Source: an uncultured Verrucomicrobia subdivision 3 bacterium (lineage in GTDB: Bacteria; Verrucomicrobiota; Verrucomicrobiae; Limisphaerales; UBA11358). Taken from it: DNA of 29,933 bases. Location: the NCBI GenBank assembly GCA_903921455.1, contig CAIXPZ010000199.1:1-29933 (forward strand), in the 5' to 3' direction. The notes beneath the pieces were generated by a model that searched no databases, was not told the origin of the DNA, and saw only the letters and a program-made list of their open reading frames with translations. This document shows positions 20,418 to 29,198 of this stretch, piece by piece (position 1 is the stretch's first letter; the number at the start of each line of letters is the position of its first letter). The position numbers and the translations under genes are program-made.

Positions 20418-21902
20418 ATGATGAACATCAAAAGTAAGGCGGTCTTTTCCGGTAATTTTACACGCATCTTGCCCCGCGCCCTCCTGGTCGCGGGTTTTTT
20501 ATTTGGCCTGACGCCGAGCGGCCACGCCGTCGCCATGGACCCCGGCAGCGGCTGGACCAATGCCTACACCCCGCTCGACTTCTGGTCGTTCCAAGACAAC
20601 ACCTATTGGACCAGCGATCTCGGCTACGCGCCGGTTTCCTTCACCAACCTGAATTTTTCCAACCTCGGCAATGGCCGGTCGGTGGTGGTCGATACGAACC
20701 TGCCCGCCTGGCTGCAATACAACGTCTATGAAAACGACGGCACCACGAATCTCACGGTGGATGCCGGCACCGTGATGTTCTGGTATGCGCCGGGAGATTG
20801 GGCCGGCACAAATCATGGTGGCAGCGGGCCGGGCGAATACGGCCGCTTGTTTGAAGTCGGCGGCTACACGCCCGATTCCAGTTACGGCCTGTGGAGCATC
20901 TATGTGGATGATGGCGGCAACCACCTGTATTTCTCGGCGCAGACCAACGACCTGTCCAGCAACCTCACAACCTATATCAGCTATCCGATTTCCTGGACCA
21001 CCAATTATTTTCATTGCGTGGCCCTGACGTATTCCGCCACGAACACCGCCCTGTATCTGGATGGCGTCTTGGCGACCAACGGCCCCGGTGTGACCGTGTA
21101 TCCCGGCCCGGACGTGTTGACCAACGGGTTTTATCTCGGCAGCGATGAAACGGGGATCTATCAGGCCAACGGCTTGTTCAACAGTCTCGCCACCTACAAC
21201 GTCCCGCTCGACACCAACACCCTCCAGCATCTCTACGACGATCAACATGTGGCGTATATCATCAGCCCCTTGAACACGGCCATGGCCAACATCAGTTCCG
21301 CCCCCTCCACTCCGTCGCCGTTCTTGACCTTTTACAACATCATCACCGGTCAGGGCGACTTGCAGAACGTCGGGTCAGTTACCGCCATAACCAGCACCAA
21401 CCTTTGGATCACCAATGTCACCGCCAGTGTGAACGGGGGAAGCTCGACCATCAGATTCACGATCCAAGGCGGATATGATTACGTGGCGTATGACGTCTTC
21501 GCCAATTCTGTCCTGACGATGTCGAGCAACACGAACACGGCCTGGGCGTGGAAAGGACAGGGTTTCCACGGAAATATCTACACGCTGACGAACCTGCAAA
21601 GCAGCACCTGTTTCCTGATTCTGGGCACACCCCTCGACTCGGATTTTGACGGGCTGACCGATGCCTACGAAAAATTGGCGTCCAAGACGAATCCCTATAA
21701 TTCCGATACGGACGGCGACGGCATTTCCGATTCGGACGAGATTTTGGGAGGCACCGAACCGTTGACTTCCAATCCGGGTTGGAAGCTGGACACCGATAAT
21801 GATGGCCTGCCGGACGCGTATGAAAGCCTGGTCGGCTGGAGTCCCACCACCGCAGAGGTCGCCCCGGTATTGCCGGCCTACAGCGCAAACCCGATTCAAT
21901 AA
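20418..21902 (+). CDS. Secreted LamG-domain protein with thrombospondin-3-like calcium loops
   Basis: 494 residues. A signal peptide runs over about residues 14-36 (LPRALLVAGFLFGLTPSGHA). A concanavalin A-like LamG/jellyroll domain occupies about 55-270: WSFQDNTYW, VDAGTVMFWYAPGDW, GLWSIYVDDGGNHLYFSAQT, YFHCVALTYSATNTALYLDG, NGFYLGSDETG and a closing helix with TLQHLYDD. A middle beta-sandwich region follows (290-405). The C-terminus has two or three aspartate-rich loops, D-S-D-F-D-G-L-T-D-A-Y-E, D-T-D-G-D-G-I-S-D-S-D-E and D-T-D-N-D-G-L-P-D-A-Y-E, typical of thrombospondin type 3/EF-hand-like calcium binding. It ends 26 bp before the RHS gene and is probably co-transcribed; LamG-RHS neighbours are common in Verrucomicrobiota. 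Carbohydrate or surface binding is likely but not shown. Confidence 0.85.
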   Translation: MMNIKSKAVFSGNFTRILPRALLVAGFLFGLTPSGHAVAMDPGSGWTNAYTPLDFWSFQDNTYWTSDLGYAPVSFTNLNFSNLGNGRSVVVDTNLPAWLQYNVYENDGTTNLTVDAGTVMFWYAPGDWAGTNHGGSGPGEYGRLFEVGGYTPDSSYGLWSIYVDDGGNHLYFSAQTNDLSSNLTTYISYPISWTTNYFHCVALTYSATNTALYLDGVLATNGPGVTVYPGPDVLTNGFYLGSDETGIYQANGLFNSLATYNVPLDTNTLQHLYDDQHVAYIISPLNTAMANISSAPSTPSPFLTFYNIITGQGDLQNVGSVTAITSTNLWITNVTASVNGGSSTIRFTIQGGYDYVAYDVFANSVLTMSSNTNTAWAWKGQGFHGNIYTLTNLQSSTCFLILGTPLDSDFDGLTDAYEKLASKTNPYNSDTDGDGISDSDEILGGTEPLTSNPGWKLDTDNDGLPDAYESLVGWSPTTAEVAPVLPAYSANPIQ

Positions 21903-21928
21903 TCAGGCGTAAAAACTCAAAAAAATTT

Positions 21929-24900
21929 ATGGCATCAATGAAAAACGGGAAGCGAATTTTGGTTGCGCTCATGGTCTTGTGGTCGGCCTTGGCAAACAGC
22001 CCGGCACAAATTGGAACTCCCGCTAACAGCGGCGGCCCGGTTTCCGCCTCTGACCAACAAGTCCAAGCCTCTGACCAATTGGGCAAGCGGGGGCAGCAAA
22101 AGGTGGACTTGTTCACCGGCAGTTTTGGCTATTCCGTTCCCATCAACTGCGCCCCGGCACGGAATGGCTCGGAACCAAATCTGGCTCTGGCCTATTCTTC
22201 AGCCGGTGACAATGGCTGGTGTGGCATGGGGTGGAATCTGGAGATCGGCGCCATTGAGCGCAACACGCGGGATGGCATTCCGATCGCGTATTCTTATGCC
22301 AATCCGCCGGCTCCTTTGAAGCAGTATGACGATTCCAAGGGATTCATGCTAAACCTGTCCGGCAAAGGATATAAATTATTTTCCGTGCAGACCAATGGAG
22401 CGCTCGTCGAATACCGGGCCGAGGTGGACACCGATTTTCTCCGGTGCTTTTGCGATACGAACAACAACAACTGGACGGTCTATGACAAGGGCGGCAATGC
22501 GTATTCATTCGGTTCAACCACGAACACCCGCGTGGCCAACCCAAAGTGGAGTTCTGGTTCCGGCAGCACGTTCCATTGGGCGTTGGATCAAATTATCACC
22601 GCCACCGGCGACTGGACGACAGTTGCCTACACCAACAACACCAGCCCCTATACCGGCCTGTCGGAACGCACTTTGTATCCGGTGCAAATCACCTACAACG
22701 GCCACGCCAGCAACAGCACTTATTCCGCGACCTCCACGGGGGCAAATACCATTACTTTTCAGACCGTGGCTTCCTCCAACGACTGGCATTTTTCTTACCG
22801 GTCGGGCTTCCGCACCGAGCAGAATCGGCGGTTGACCAATATCGTATGCTCAGTTGGCTCCCAGAAAGTCTGGAGCTATAACCTCAAGTATGGCATCTCG
22901 CCGGCGACCGCCCGATCCCTGCTAACGAATGTTGTTCTCTACGGTTACGATGCCGGGAATGCTCCCACCGCCTTTCTGACCAACACGTTTGCCTATCAGG
23001 CGAATGCCAATGCCGTATCGTTCGGTTCCACCATCAAATGGACGAACATGGTTTTGAACACGCCCGGCACCAGCACCAACTCTTATGAGCCGAATGTGGC
23101 GCAAATCAATAATGGTAATTACACGATTGCCGATCTGGTGGACATGGACGGAGATGGCCTGCCGGATCGGGTAAGTTGTGATGATTCCGTTTCACCAAAC
23201 CTATATCGGGTGCAAAAGAATTTGGGAATGCAGGGCAACGGATTCGGCTCGCGCTATGGCTTCGGCCCCACCTCCACCGGGATCGGTGTGGCCACTAATT
23301 TCAATCCCTTTCCTGATGGCAGCGGCTATGCCCAATTAAACACGCCATACGGTCGCATCCGGGATATTAACGGGGATGGCTTGCCTGACCGGGTGATGTC
23401 TTATTGGTGGGCGCAAAATTCCGCAACTGGAAACCCACCCTATGTTCCCTTTACCAATTATGAAGTCCAAGTAAATAGCGGGCAGGGATTTTCCGGAGTG
23501 ACCAACTGGCCGGTATCTACCGGGCCGCTGGGGCCGAACACCAACGTCAATTCAGGATATTATTATTGCGTTGAATCCGGCACGGTGAACGTGGGCTTCT
23601 TTGACATCAATGGGGATGGCTTCCCCGACCGGGTGATGTCCGGCTGGTATACCAGCGGGCCGATGACCAATTTCATGGTGCAGTTCAACACGGGAACGAA
23701 CTTCACCCAGCAAAAAACCTTCGCATACCACAGCCAGAATTTTACCAATCCATCCAGCCAATATTATTGGGCGGGTATTGAAGTCCCGGCGGATACCATT
23801 AATCCAGAGGCTCACATGATTGACATCAACGGTGATGGTTTGCCCGACCGCCTCATGTCGCCGATGAACCCTGGCAATCCCGGTTCGGTATTGCGTCCTA
23901 CCACCTATTATGCCGTGGAATATGACAACGGTTATTCCTTTGAATCCACCAACAGCTCCACCGGTATACCCGGCGCATACGACCAATGGTCGGGCGGTTC
24001 GGGCTTGGAAACGGTCAACGGCGGCTCACCCGCGGACGCCATCATCAATCTGCCCTATGTGGGTTTGTTCGATGTCAACGGCGACGGCTTGCCGGATCGC
24101 GTCATGGTCAATTGGGTGGCAGATACAAACACCGCCACCAGCTGGTTGGTTTTTCTGAACAACGGCCACGGCTTCAATAGTTCGCCTGTCGTAGTCTCAA
24201 ACGTCGAAAGCCAAGGCGTGCATGGTCATTCAAATTCCCCCGACTGGTGGAGTATGCAAGGTTCCGATGGAGGTGGCACTGTGACTACTTTGACTGATAT
24301 CGACGGCGACGGGCTTTTGGATCGGGTGATGACGGTCTATGACAATCAATTAAATAATGCCAATTCGCGCTCGAATTATTTTTTAGTCCAGTTGAATACC
24401 AGTCCCTTTCCGGATTTGCTGGCCAGCATCAACAATGGCATCGGGGGCAATCTCACCGTCACCTACAACCCGTCCAGCGCCTACGACAACCGGGTTGACC
24501 CCACCAATCCCAATTCTGTCAGTCACATGCCCTATCCGCGGCAGGTAACGGCGTCGGTGACCGCAAACGACGGCATCAATCCGTCGCAAACGACCACCTA
24601 CGGCTATGGGGGCGGTTTCTATGATGGGTTGCGGCGCGAATTCCATGGTTTTGCCGTGGTCACCAACACCGATCCCACCTTGCGCAAGACGGTGACGTAT
24701 TTTCACACCGCCGGTGGCAGAAACTATTCGGCTTTGGGCGAATATCAGGACACCAATTCCGTGACGGGCAATTTTCCCAAAGCGGGTATGGCTTACCGGA
24801 CTGAAACCTACGGCAACGACAACGCCCTTTACCATGTTCAAGTCAATCAGGTGGACCAGACCAGTTTGGGCAATGGCCGATATTTTCCCTTCACGACGCA

Positions 24901-27900
24901 GACCTTTGACTGCGATTATCCCGGAAATGGCACGCCCAAAGTCACCGCCATTGACTTCGTCTACGACCCCAGCACTGGCAATGTAACCAACAAAATTGAA
25001 TATGGCGGGGTGACCGGCTTCAACCCTACCAACACCGGCAGTTTTTCCTTCTCCAATACGAATGCCGCCGACATTCGGTCCTACAACTCTCACTACGCGA
25101 ACATCAGCGGGAATGGGTATATTCTCAACCATCCGGACAATGTCAGCCTCACGGACGGCAGCGGCACCATCATCCAGGAGACGAAATACACCTACAATGT
25201 TTCCGTCGGCACCATTGCCACCAAGCTGACCAGAATTACTGCCGGATACTATGCCACAAACAGCTTTGACAGCTACAATACCTATGGGCTGGTCAGCACG
25301 GCCACCGACCCGATTGGGGTTCAGACCTCCATCACTTACGATTCTGTTTACAACACGTTTCCCGCAAAGACATCCACCGGGAGCCTGACCAACACGACCG
25401 TTTATGACGCACGCTCGGGCGAACTGATCGCTTCCACCGACCCGGCAGGTATCACGTTCAGCAACAGCTTTGATGCTTTTCTAAGGCCGATCGAAAGCGA
25501 CAAGATTTCCGTTGGTGGCGCTTCGGTCACCTGGCTGAAAAAGTTTGGCTACCCGGCCACCTTGAAAGCCATCGCCTCCGGTCTCGCCACCAATTACACC
25601 GATACGGTGATAAATGACGGCGTCGGCGGGTTCACCAACCGGACCTACATTGATGGCTTCGGCCGCCCCATCCAGATGCGCACCCAGGGCGAGAGCGTAA
25701 ATTCTTTTCGGGTGGTTTCCACCGCCTATGACGGCCGTGGCATCGCTTTTTTGACGACGTTGCCTCAGTTTGAAAGCTCCACCGGTTACTCCAAACCCGC
25801 GAATCAGACGGCGAACTGGACTGGCTATGATGCCGCCGGTCGCGTGGTTTCCAACTGTTTGGTTACGGCCACATTCAGTGCCGGTGTGTTCAGCAATAAA
25901 AACGACCTTAATGGCGATGGATCTTCATCTCCCTTGGGGGCCAAGACCTGGAGCTATGTGAATAGCGGTGATCCGTGGTGGATAATTTGCACCGACGAGG
26001 AAGGCAAGGTTCGTCGCTACGGCTTGGACGCCTTTGGCCGCACCAACCAGATTCAGGAAGTCGGTGATTCTGCCACCTACACCACGACCCTGAAATATGA
26101 CCTGGCTGATAACTTGACCAACATCGTCAACGCCAACAACGAAAATATTTACTACGCCTTCGACAACGCGGGCGGCCTGGTGGCGATGGCCGATCCGTAT
26201 CTCGGTCAATGGACGTATCAGCGGGATTACGCGGGCCGGCTACGCGTGCAGACCGACGGGCGCGGAGATGTCATTAAACTGAATTACATCAATCCGGCCA
26301 CCGGCCAGCAAGACCCGCTGGGCCGGGTGCAGACCAAGGAGATTTACGCCAGCAATTACACCGCCCATGCGCTCGCTCCGGTGTTCACGAATACTTATGT
26401 TTATGACGGCAGCGACGACGGTAACTACACGGTTTATCCGGGGCTCCTCTACAAGGTGACGGACAGCGAGGGCTGGGAGAAAACCGGTTATGATTCGCGC
26501 GGACGCCCGATCAAGACCACGCGCCACCTTAATCTCATCAATTCGAATTACACCACCAGCTATTCCTACAACGATGGCGATAAGGTTGCCTCCGTTGCTT
26601 ATCCCAATTCCGGCCCGGTCATTACTAATTCGTATTTACACGGTGGCAGTCTGAGCCAGGTGGCCCGCAGCGGCGGCACCTCCTATTACACGATAACCTC
26701 CTCCAGTTATGATGAATTCGGGCACGCGACCAATTTTTCGTTTGGCAACGGTGTCTCCACCACGCGCAGTTATTATTCCGCGTCCAAACGCCTCTATAAT
26801 ATTTCGGCTGGCTCGGTTTTCAGCCGGACGTTCACCTACACCGCAGGTGACGACATTGCTTCCCTCAGCGGCACCGGCCTCACCAACACGATGAGCATGA
26901 CGTATGACAATTTGCATCGCATCAAAACCTATTCCGCCTTGGGCGGGAGCTACACCTACGACGGCGTCGGCACCATCAGTAGCAGCATCGAGGGCGGCGG
27001 TTCCAGTTACAATTATGGTGACCGGCGTCCGCAGGCCGTCAAAAGCGCCTTCGGCTACACCAATCTTTACGACTTGTGCGGCAACATGATTGTGCGGCGC
27101 GGCGGCGCTACCAATTCGCAGTCGCTGGTTTACGACGCGGAGAACCGTTTGACCCGCTTCGCCCAGGCCGGCACCAATTTCATGCTCGTGAGATATGGTT
27201 ACGCGGCGGACGGCGCGCGGCTGTGGAAATGGAACAACCAGAATCCGACCAACCCGCAAGTGTGGATCGGCAATATTTACGAGGAAAAAGGCGGCAAGAA
27301 GTTGTTTCATGTTTACGCCGGAGGCCAGCAGGTTTGCACCTTTGAAAACGGTTCAGCCTTGGCGACAACGGGTGGTGATACGAACAAAGTGGGGTATTAC
27401 TACCACCAGGATCAATTGACCTCGTCCAGCACGCTGAGCGACTCATCGGGCAACCAGACAGAAGTGAATGCCTATTTCCCATTCGGGCGGACGCAGACGG
27501 CCATTCCGCAAGCGGGTTTCCAAGTGTCGCGCCGCTTCACCGGCCAGATTCTGGACGCGGAGACGGGGCTTTATTATTACAACGCCCGGTATTACGACCC
27601 GGAACTAGGGCGGTTCATCCAAGCTGATACGGAAATCCCTGACCTTGGTAATCCTCAGAGCTATAACCGTTACAGCTATTGCATCAATAATCCACTGCGA
27701 TATACTGACCCGGACGGGCATGGATTTTGGAGTTCAACGGGTGATGCGTTCTTTAACACCGAAACATTCCGGAGCAGCTACCAGTTGTTGGTCATGCACG
27801 ACTCCAGGGGTTGGAAGATGGTGGAAGTGCCGGTTGCAATCGGTGGAATGGCAGTGGCTGCGGTTGATGTTGGGTTCAATGCCATGACCCTAGGCGGCGA

Positions 27901-28324
27901 AGCAGTGGCGAAAGGCGGCGCAAAACAATTGATTAAAGCCGGATTGAAAGCTGGTGGCAAAACAGCAACGCAAGCCGCTGAAAAAACAGCGGTCGTGGCC
28001 GAAAAAGTCGGAACTGGAACCGAAACAGTTCAACGCGCGATGTCGAAAGCTGAATTAAAAGCGACAGAAGATACCGGTCTGTTGCGTGGTGGTCGAGAAG
28101 GCACACATCATGTCAGTGACGCAATAAGTTCGGATGCAAAACGCGCTCAACAAAGGCTTGCACTTGAGAAAAAACCCGAAGTAAAAGTTACGCTTGAAGT
28201 TCCTGCTGGAACATTTTCAAAACCATCAAAAATTGATACTAAATTTGGAATGCCAGGTGGAGGTGTGGAACGAACCGCTACCGGAAAGATTCCTGTAAAA
28301 ATAATAAAAACCACAGGGTATTAA
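21929..28324 (+). CDS. Giant SpvB/RHS-repeat polymorphic toxin with C-terminal effector tip
   Basis: 2131 residues. The signal peptide is clearest from the ATG at 21938 (KNGKRILVALMVLWSALANS). Residues about 55-115 match the SpvB/TcB N-terminus (LFTGSFGYSVPI, NLALAYSSAGDNGWCGMGWN). Six calcium-loop repeats of the form D-[IMV]-[ND]-G-D-G-[LF]-[PL]-D-R follow at about 404, 478, 558, 631, 713 and 788. RHS/YD repeats occupy about 1060-1870. The RHS core is at about 1880-1925 (YYNARYYDPELGRFIQAD ... NPLRYTDPDGH). Downstream of the core are a hydrophobic segment (VPVAIGGMAVAAVDVG), a Lys/Ala/Glu-rich linker and a roughly 100-residue tip containing M-S-K-A-E-L, G-G-R-E-G-T-H-H-V-S-D-A and E-V-P-A-G-T-F-S. 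The tip resembles toxin domains with an ADP-ribosyltransferase-like pattern (TreTu type), which I could not verify. The shell should encapsulate the tip until delivery. Confidence 0.9.
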   Translation: MASMKNGKRILVALMVLWSALANSPAQIGTPANSGGPVSASDQQVQASDQLGKRGQQKVDLFTGSFGYSVPINCAPARNGSEPNLALAYSSAGDNGWCGMGWNLEIGAIERNTRDGIPIAYSYANPPAPLKQYDDSKGFMLNLSGKGYKLFSVQTNGALVEYRAEVDTDFLRCFCDTNNNNWTVYDKGGNAYSFGSTTNTRVANPKWSSGSGSTFHWALDQIITATGDWTTVAYTNNTSPYTGLSERTLYPVQITYNGHASNSTYSATSTGANTITFQTVASSNDWHFSYRSGFRTEQNRRLTNIVCSVGSQKVWSYNLKYGISPATARSLLTNVVLYGYDAGNAPTAFLTNTFAYQANANAVSFGSTIKWTNMVLNTPGTSTNSYEPNVAQINNGNYTIADLVDMDGDGLPDRVSCDDSVSPNLYRVQKNLGMQGNGFGSRYGFGPTSTGIGVATNFNPFPDGSGYAQLNTPYGRIRDINGDGLPDRVMSYWWAQNSATGNPPYVPFTNYEVQVNSGQGFSGVTNWPVSTGPLGPNTNVNSGYYYCVESGTVNVGFFDINGDGFPDRVMSGWYTSGPMTNFMVQFNTGTNFTQQKTFAYHSQNFTNPSSQYYWAGIEVPADTINPEAHMIDINGDGLPDRLMSPMNPGNPGSVLRPTTYYAVEYDNGYSFESTNSSTGIPGAYDQWSGGSGLETVNGGSPADAIINLPYVGLFDVNGDGLPDRVMVNWVADTNTATSWLVFLNNGHGFNSSPVVVSNVESQGVHGHSNSPDWWSMQGSDGGGTVTTLTDIDGDGLLDRVMTVYDNQLNNANSRSNYFLVQLNTSPFPDLLASINNGIGGNLTVTYNPSSAYDNRVDPTNPNSVSHMPYPRQVTASVTANDGINPSQTTTYGYGGGFYDGLRREFHGFAVVTNTDPTLRKTVTYFHTAGGRNYSALGEYQDTNSVTGNFPKAGMAYRTETYGNDNALYHVQVNQVDQTSLGNGRYFPFTTQTFDCDYPGNGTPKVTAIDFVYDPSTGNVTNKIEYGGVTGFNPTNTGSFSFSNTNAADIRSYNSHYANISGNGYILNHPDNVSLTDGSGTIIQETKYTYNVSVGTIATKLTRITAGYYATNSFDSYNTYGLVSTATDPIGVQTSITYDSVYNTFPAKTSTGSLTNTTVYDARSGELIASTDPAGITFSNSFDAFLRPIESDKISVGGASVTWLKKFGYPATLKAIASGLATNYTDTVINDGVGGFTNRTYIDGFGRPIQMRTQGESVNSFRVVSTAYDGRGIAFLTTLPQFESSTGYSKPANQTANWTGYDAAGRVVSNCLVTATFSAGVFSNKNDLNGDGSSSPLGAKTWSYVNSGDPWWIICTDEEGKVRRYGLDAFGRTNQIQEVGDSATYTTTLKYDLADNLTNIVNANNENIYYAFDNAGGLVAMADPYLGQWTYQRDYAGRLRVQTDGRGDVIKLNYINPATGQQDPLGRVQTKEIYASNYTAHALAPVFTNTYVYDGSDDGNYTVYPGLLYKVTDSEGWEKTGYDSRGRPIKTTRHLNLINSNYTTSYSYNDGDKVASVAYPNSGPVITNSYLHGGSLSQVARSGGTSYYTITSSSYDEFGHATNFSFGNGVSTTRSYYSASKRLYNISAGSVFSRTFTYTAGDDIASLSGTGLTNTMSMTYDNLHRIKTYSALGGSYTYDGVGTISSSIEGGGSSYNYGDRRPQAVKSAFGYTNLYDLCGNMIVRRGGATNSQSLVYDAENRLTRFAQAGTNFMLVRYGYAADGARLWKWNNQNPTNPQVWIGNIYEEKGGKKLFHVYAGGQQVCTFENGSALATTGGDTNKVGYYYHQDQLTSSSTLSDSSGNQTEVNAYFPFGRTQTAIPQAGFQVSRRFTGQILDAETGLYYYNARYYDPELGRFIQADTEIPDLGNPQSYNRYSYCINNPLRYTDPDGHGFWSSTGDAFFNTETFRSSYQLLVMHDSRGWKMVEVPVAIGGMAVAAVDVGFNAMTLGGEAVAKGGAKQLIKAGLKAGGKTATQAAEKTAVVAEKVGTGTETVQRAMSKAELKATEDTGLLRGGREGTHHVSDAISSDAKRAQQRLALEKKPEVKVTLEVPAGTFSKPSKIDTKFGMPGGGVERTATGKIPVKIIKTTGY

Positions 28325-28325
28325 A

Positions 28326-28688
28326 ATGAATACAACACAGAATAATCTTCTTGGCAGAAGAGTTAAAATCATTGTGTCAGACCCTTGGGAGTTTGAAGCT
28401 GAGACAGGATCTGGCGCTCTTTGGGCTAAAATCTATCAAGTAGGCGAAAAGGACTCATTATTGTTACAAATTGAAAGTCCAATTAAATATAAAAACACAG
28501 TATGCGAATATTTTGTTGCATCACCACGCCTCGTAGGCGAAGTAATCTCATCGGTGCAAAGTGATGTTGGAATGTTTTCTAGTCTCACATTAATTCCGCC
28601 AGACCGCATTAAGTCGGAAAACCCATTTGATCTTAGTTGGTGGCGAGGAGGAATTGGATTGATTGCTACGGTTAAAATCGAAGATTAA
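28326..28688 (+). CDS. Probable immunity protein for the RHS toxin tip
   Basis: 120 residues; its ATG lies one base after the RHS stop codon, the position at which cognate immunity genes of RHS toxins are found. The protein has no signal peptide and looks like a mixed alpha/beta cytoplasmic protein: LLGRRVKIIVSDPWEFEAET, GALWAKIYQVGEKDSLLLQI, VCEYFVASPRLVGEVIS and a C-terminal strand IGLIATVKI. No known immunity family is recognised. Base composition is clearly AT-richer than the RHS shell and like that of the toxin tip, which supports the two having been acquired together. The immunity role is inferred from position. Confidence 0.65.
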   Translation: MNTTQNNLLGRRVKIIVSDPWEFEAETGSGALWAKIYQVGEKDSLLLQIESPIKYKNTVCEYFVASPRLVGEVISSVQSDVGMFSSLTLIPPDRIKSENPFDLSWWRGGIGLIATVKIED

Positions 28689-28719
28689 TCTAATATTATG
28701 ACGATGCCAAAATTACCAG

Positions 28720-28953
28720 ATGACTTATACCAAAAAACAATTTGCAAATCGTTTAAGCCAACAACTTGTGCTGAAGTATGATGCAACAAGAATTGCCCGT
28801 TGGGCTTTCAACGAATTTACATTGCATTGCCGAGAGCTGGAACCCGGATTAAAATCGGACATGATGAGGATAATTGCAATGGAAGAAGGCCCTGAATTTG
28901 AAATGACTGAGCAGGAGATCCGAGCTTTTGTGCGTTCATTTGCTGGAGAATAA
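28720..28953 (+). CDS. Small acidic helical protein, possible second immunity or orphan protein
   Basis: 77 residues, all-alpha in appearance (KKQFANRLSQQLVLKYDATR, IARWAFNEFTLHC, MMRIIAMEEGPEFEMTEQEI). No family recognised. It follows the probable immunity gene by 31 bp and shares its AT-richer composition. No ribosome-binding site precedes the ATG at 28720. An ATG at 28698 opens another frame (MTMPKLPDDLYQ) that would join this one if a single A were removed from the A6 run near 28732, so the true N-terminus may be longer and the gene frameshifted, or the run miscounted. Orphan immunity genes commonly accumulate behind RHS tips, but nothing in the sequence proves that role. Confidence 0.5.
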   Translation: MTYTKKQFANRLSQQLVLKYDATRIARWAFNEFTLHCRELEPGLKSDMMRIIAMEEGPEFEMTEQEIRAFVRSFAGE

Positions 28954-29198
28954 AACTGCTCATATCACACGTCCCGGACCAGGTCGATTCACCCGAAAAT
29001 TCGCTCCTTCGGATTTTCGTCCGGTTCGTCCAGCCGACCGACAAACTTTTCGCACGGAAACGGAATGTTGCCGGCTCTTAAAATTTTGCATTCGCTCCGT
29101 TCACCGCTAGGCTGATTCACCCCAAAATTTTCCACCCAGCTAGCCTTATTCAGATCTGGCACATAATCTCATTTACATAATGAAGGCTTGAGCCTTTA
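28954..29198. other. Non-coding gap after the toxin-immunity cluster
   Basis: No gene is seen. CGAAAAT (28994-29000) and ATTTTCG (29013-29019) form a 7-bp hairpin with a 12-base loop about 40 bp after the last immunity-type gene, but without a T-run. GATTCACCC followed by AAAATT occurs twice (28986 and 29114), a short imperfect direct repeat. AAGGCT-TG-AGCCTT at 29183-29196 is a perfect palindrome two bases before the next start codon. Confidence 0.4.

Noticed and set aside
20499..21248. Minus-strand frame of 249 codons, with similar ones inside the RHS gene (24383-25132, 26636-27310)
   Set aside because: Antisense to the LamG and RHS genes; Val/Gly/Ile/Arg-rich low-information translations produced by the codon pattern of the real genes.
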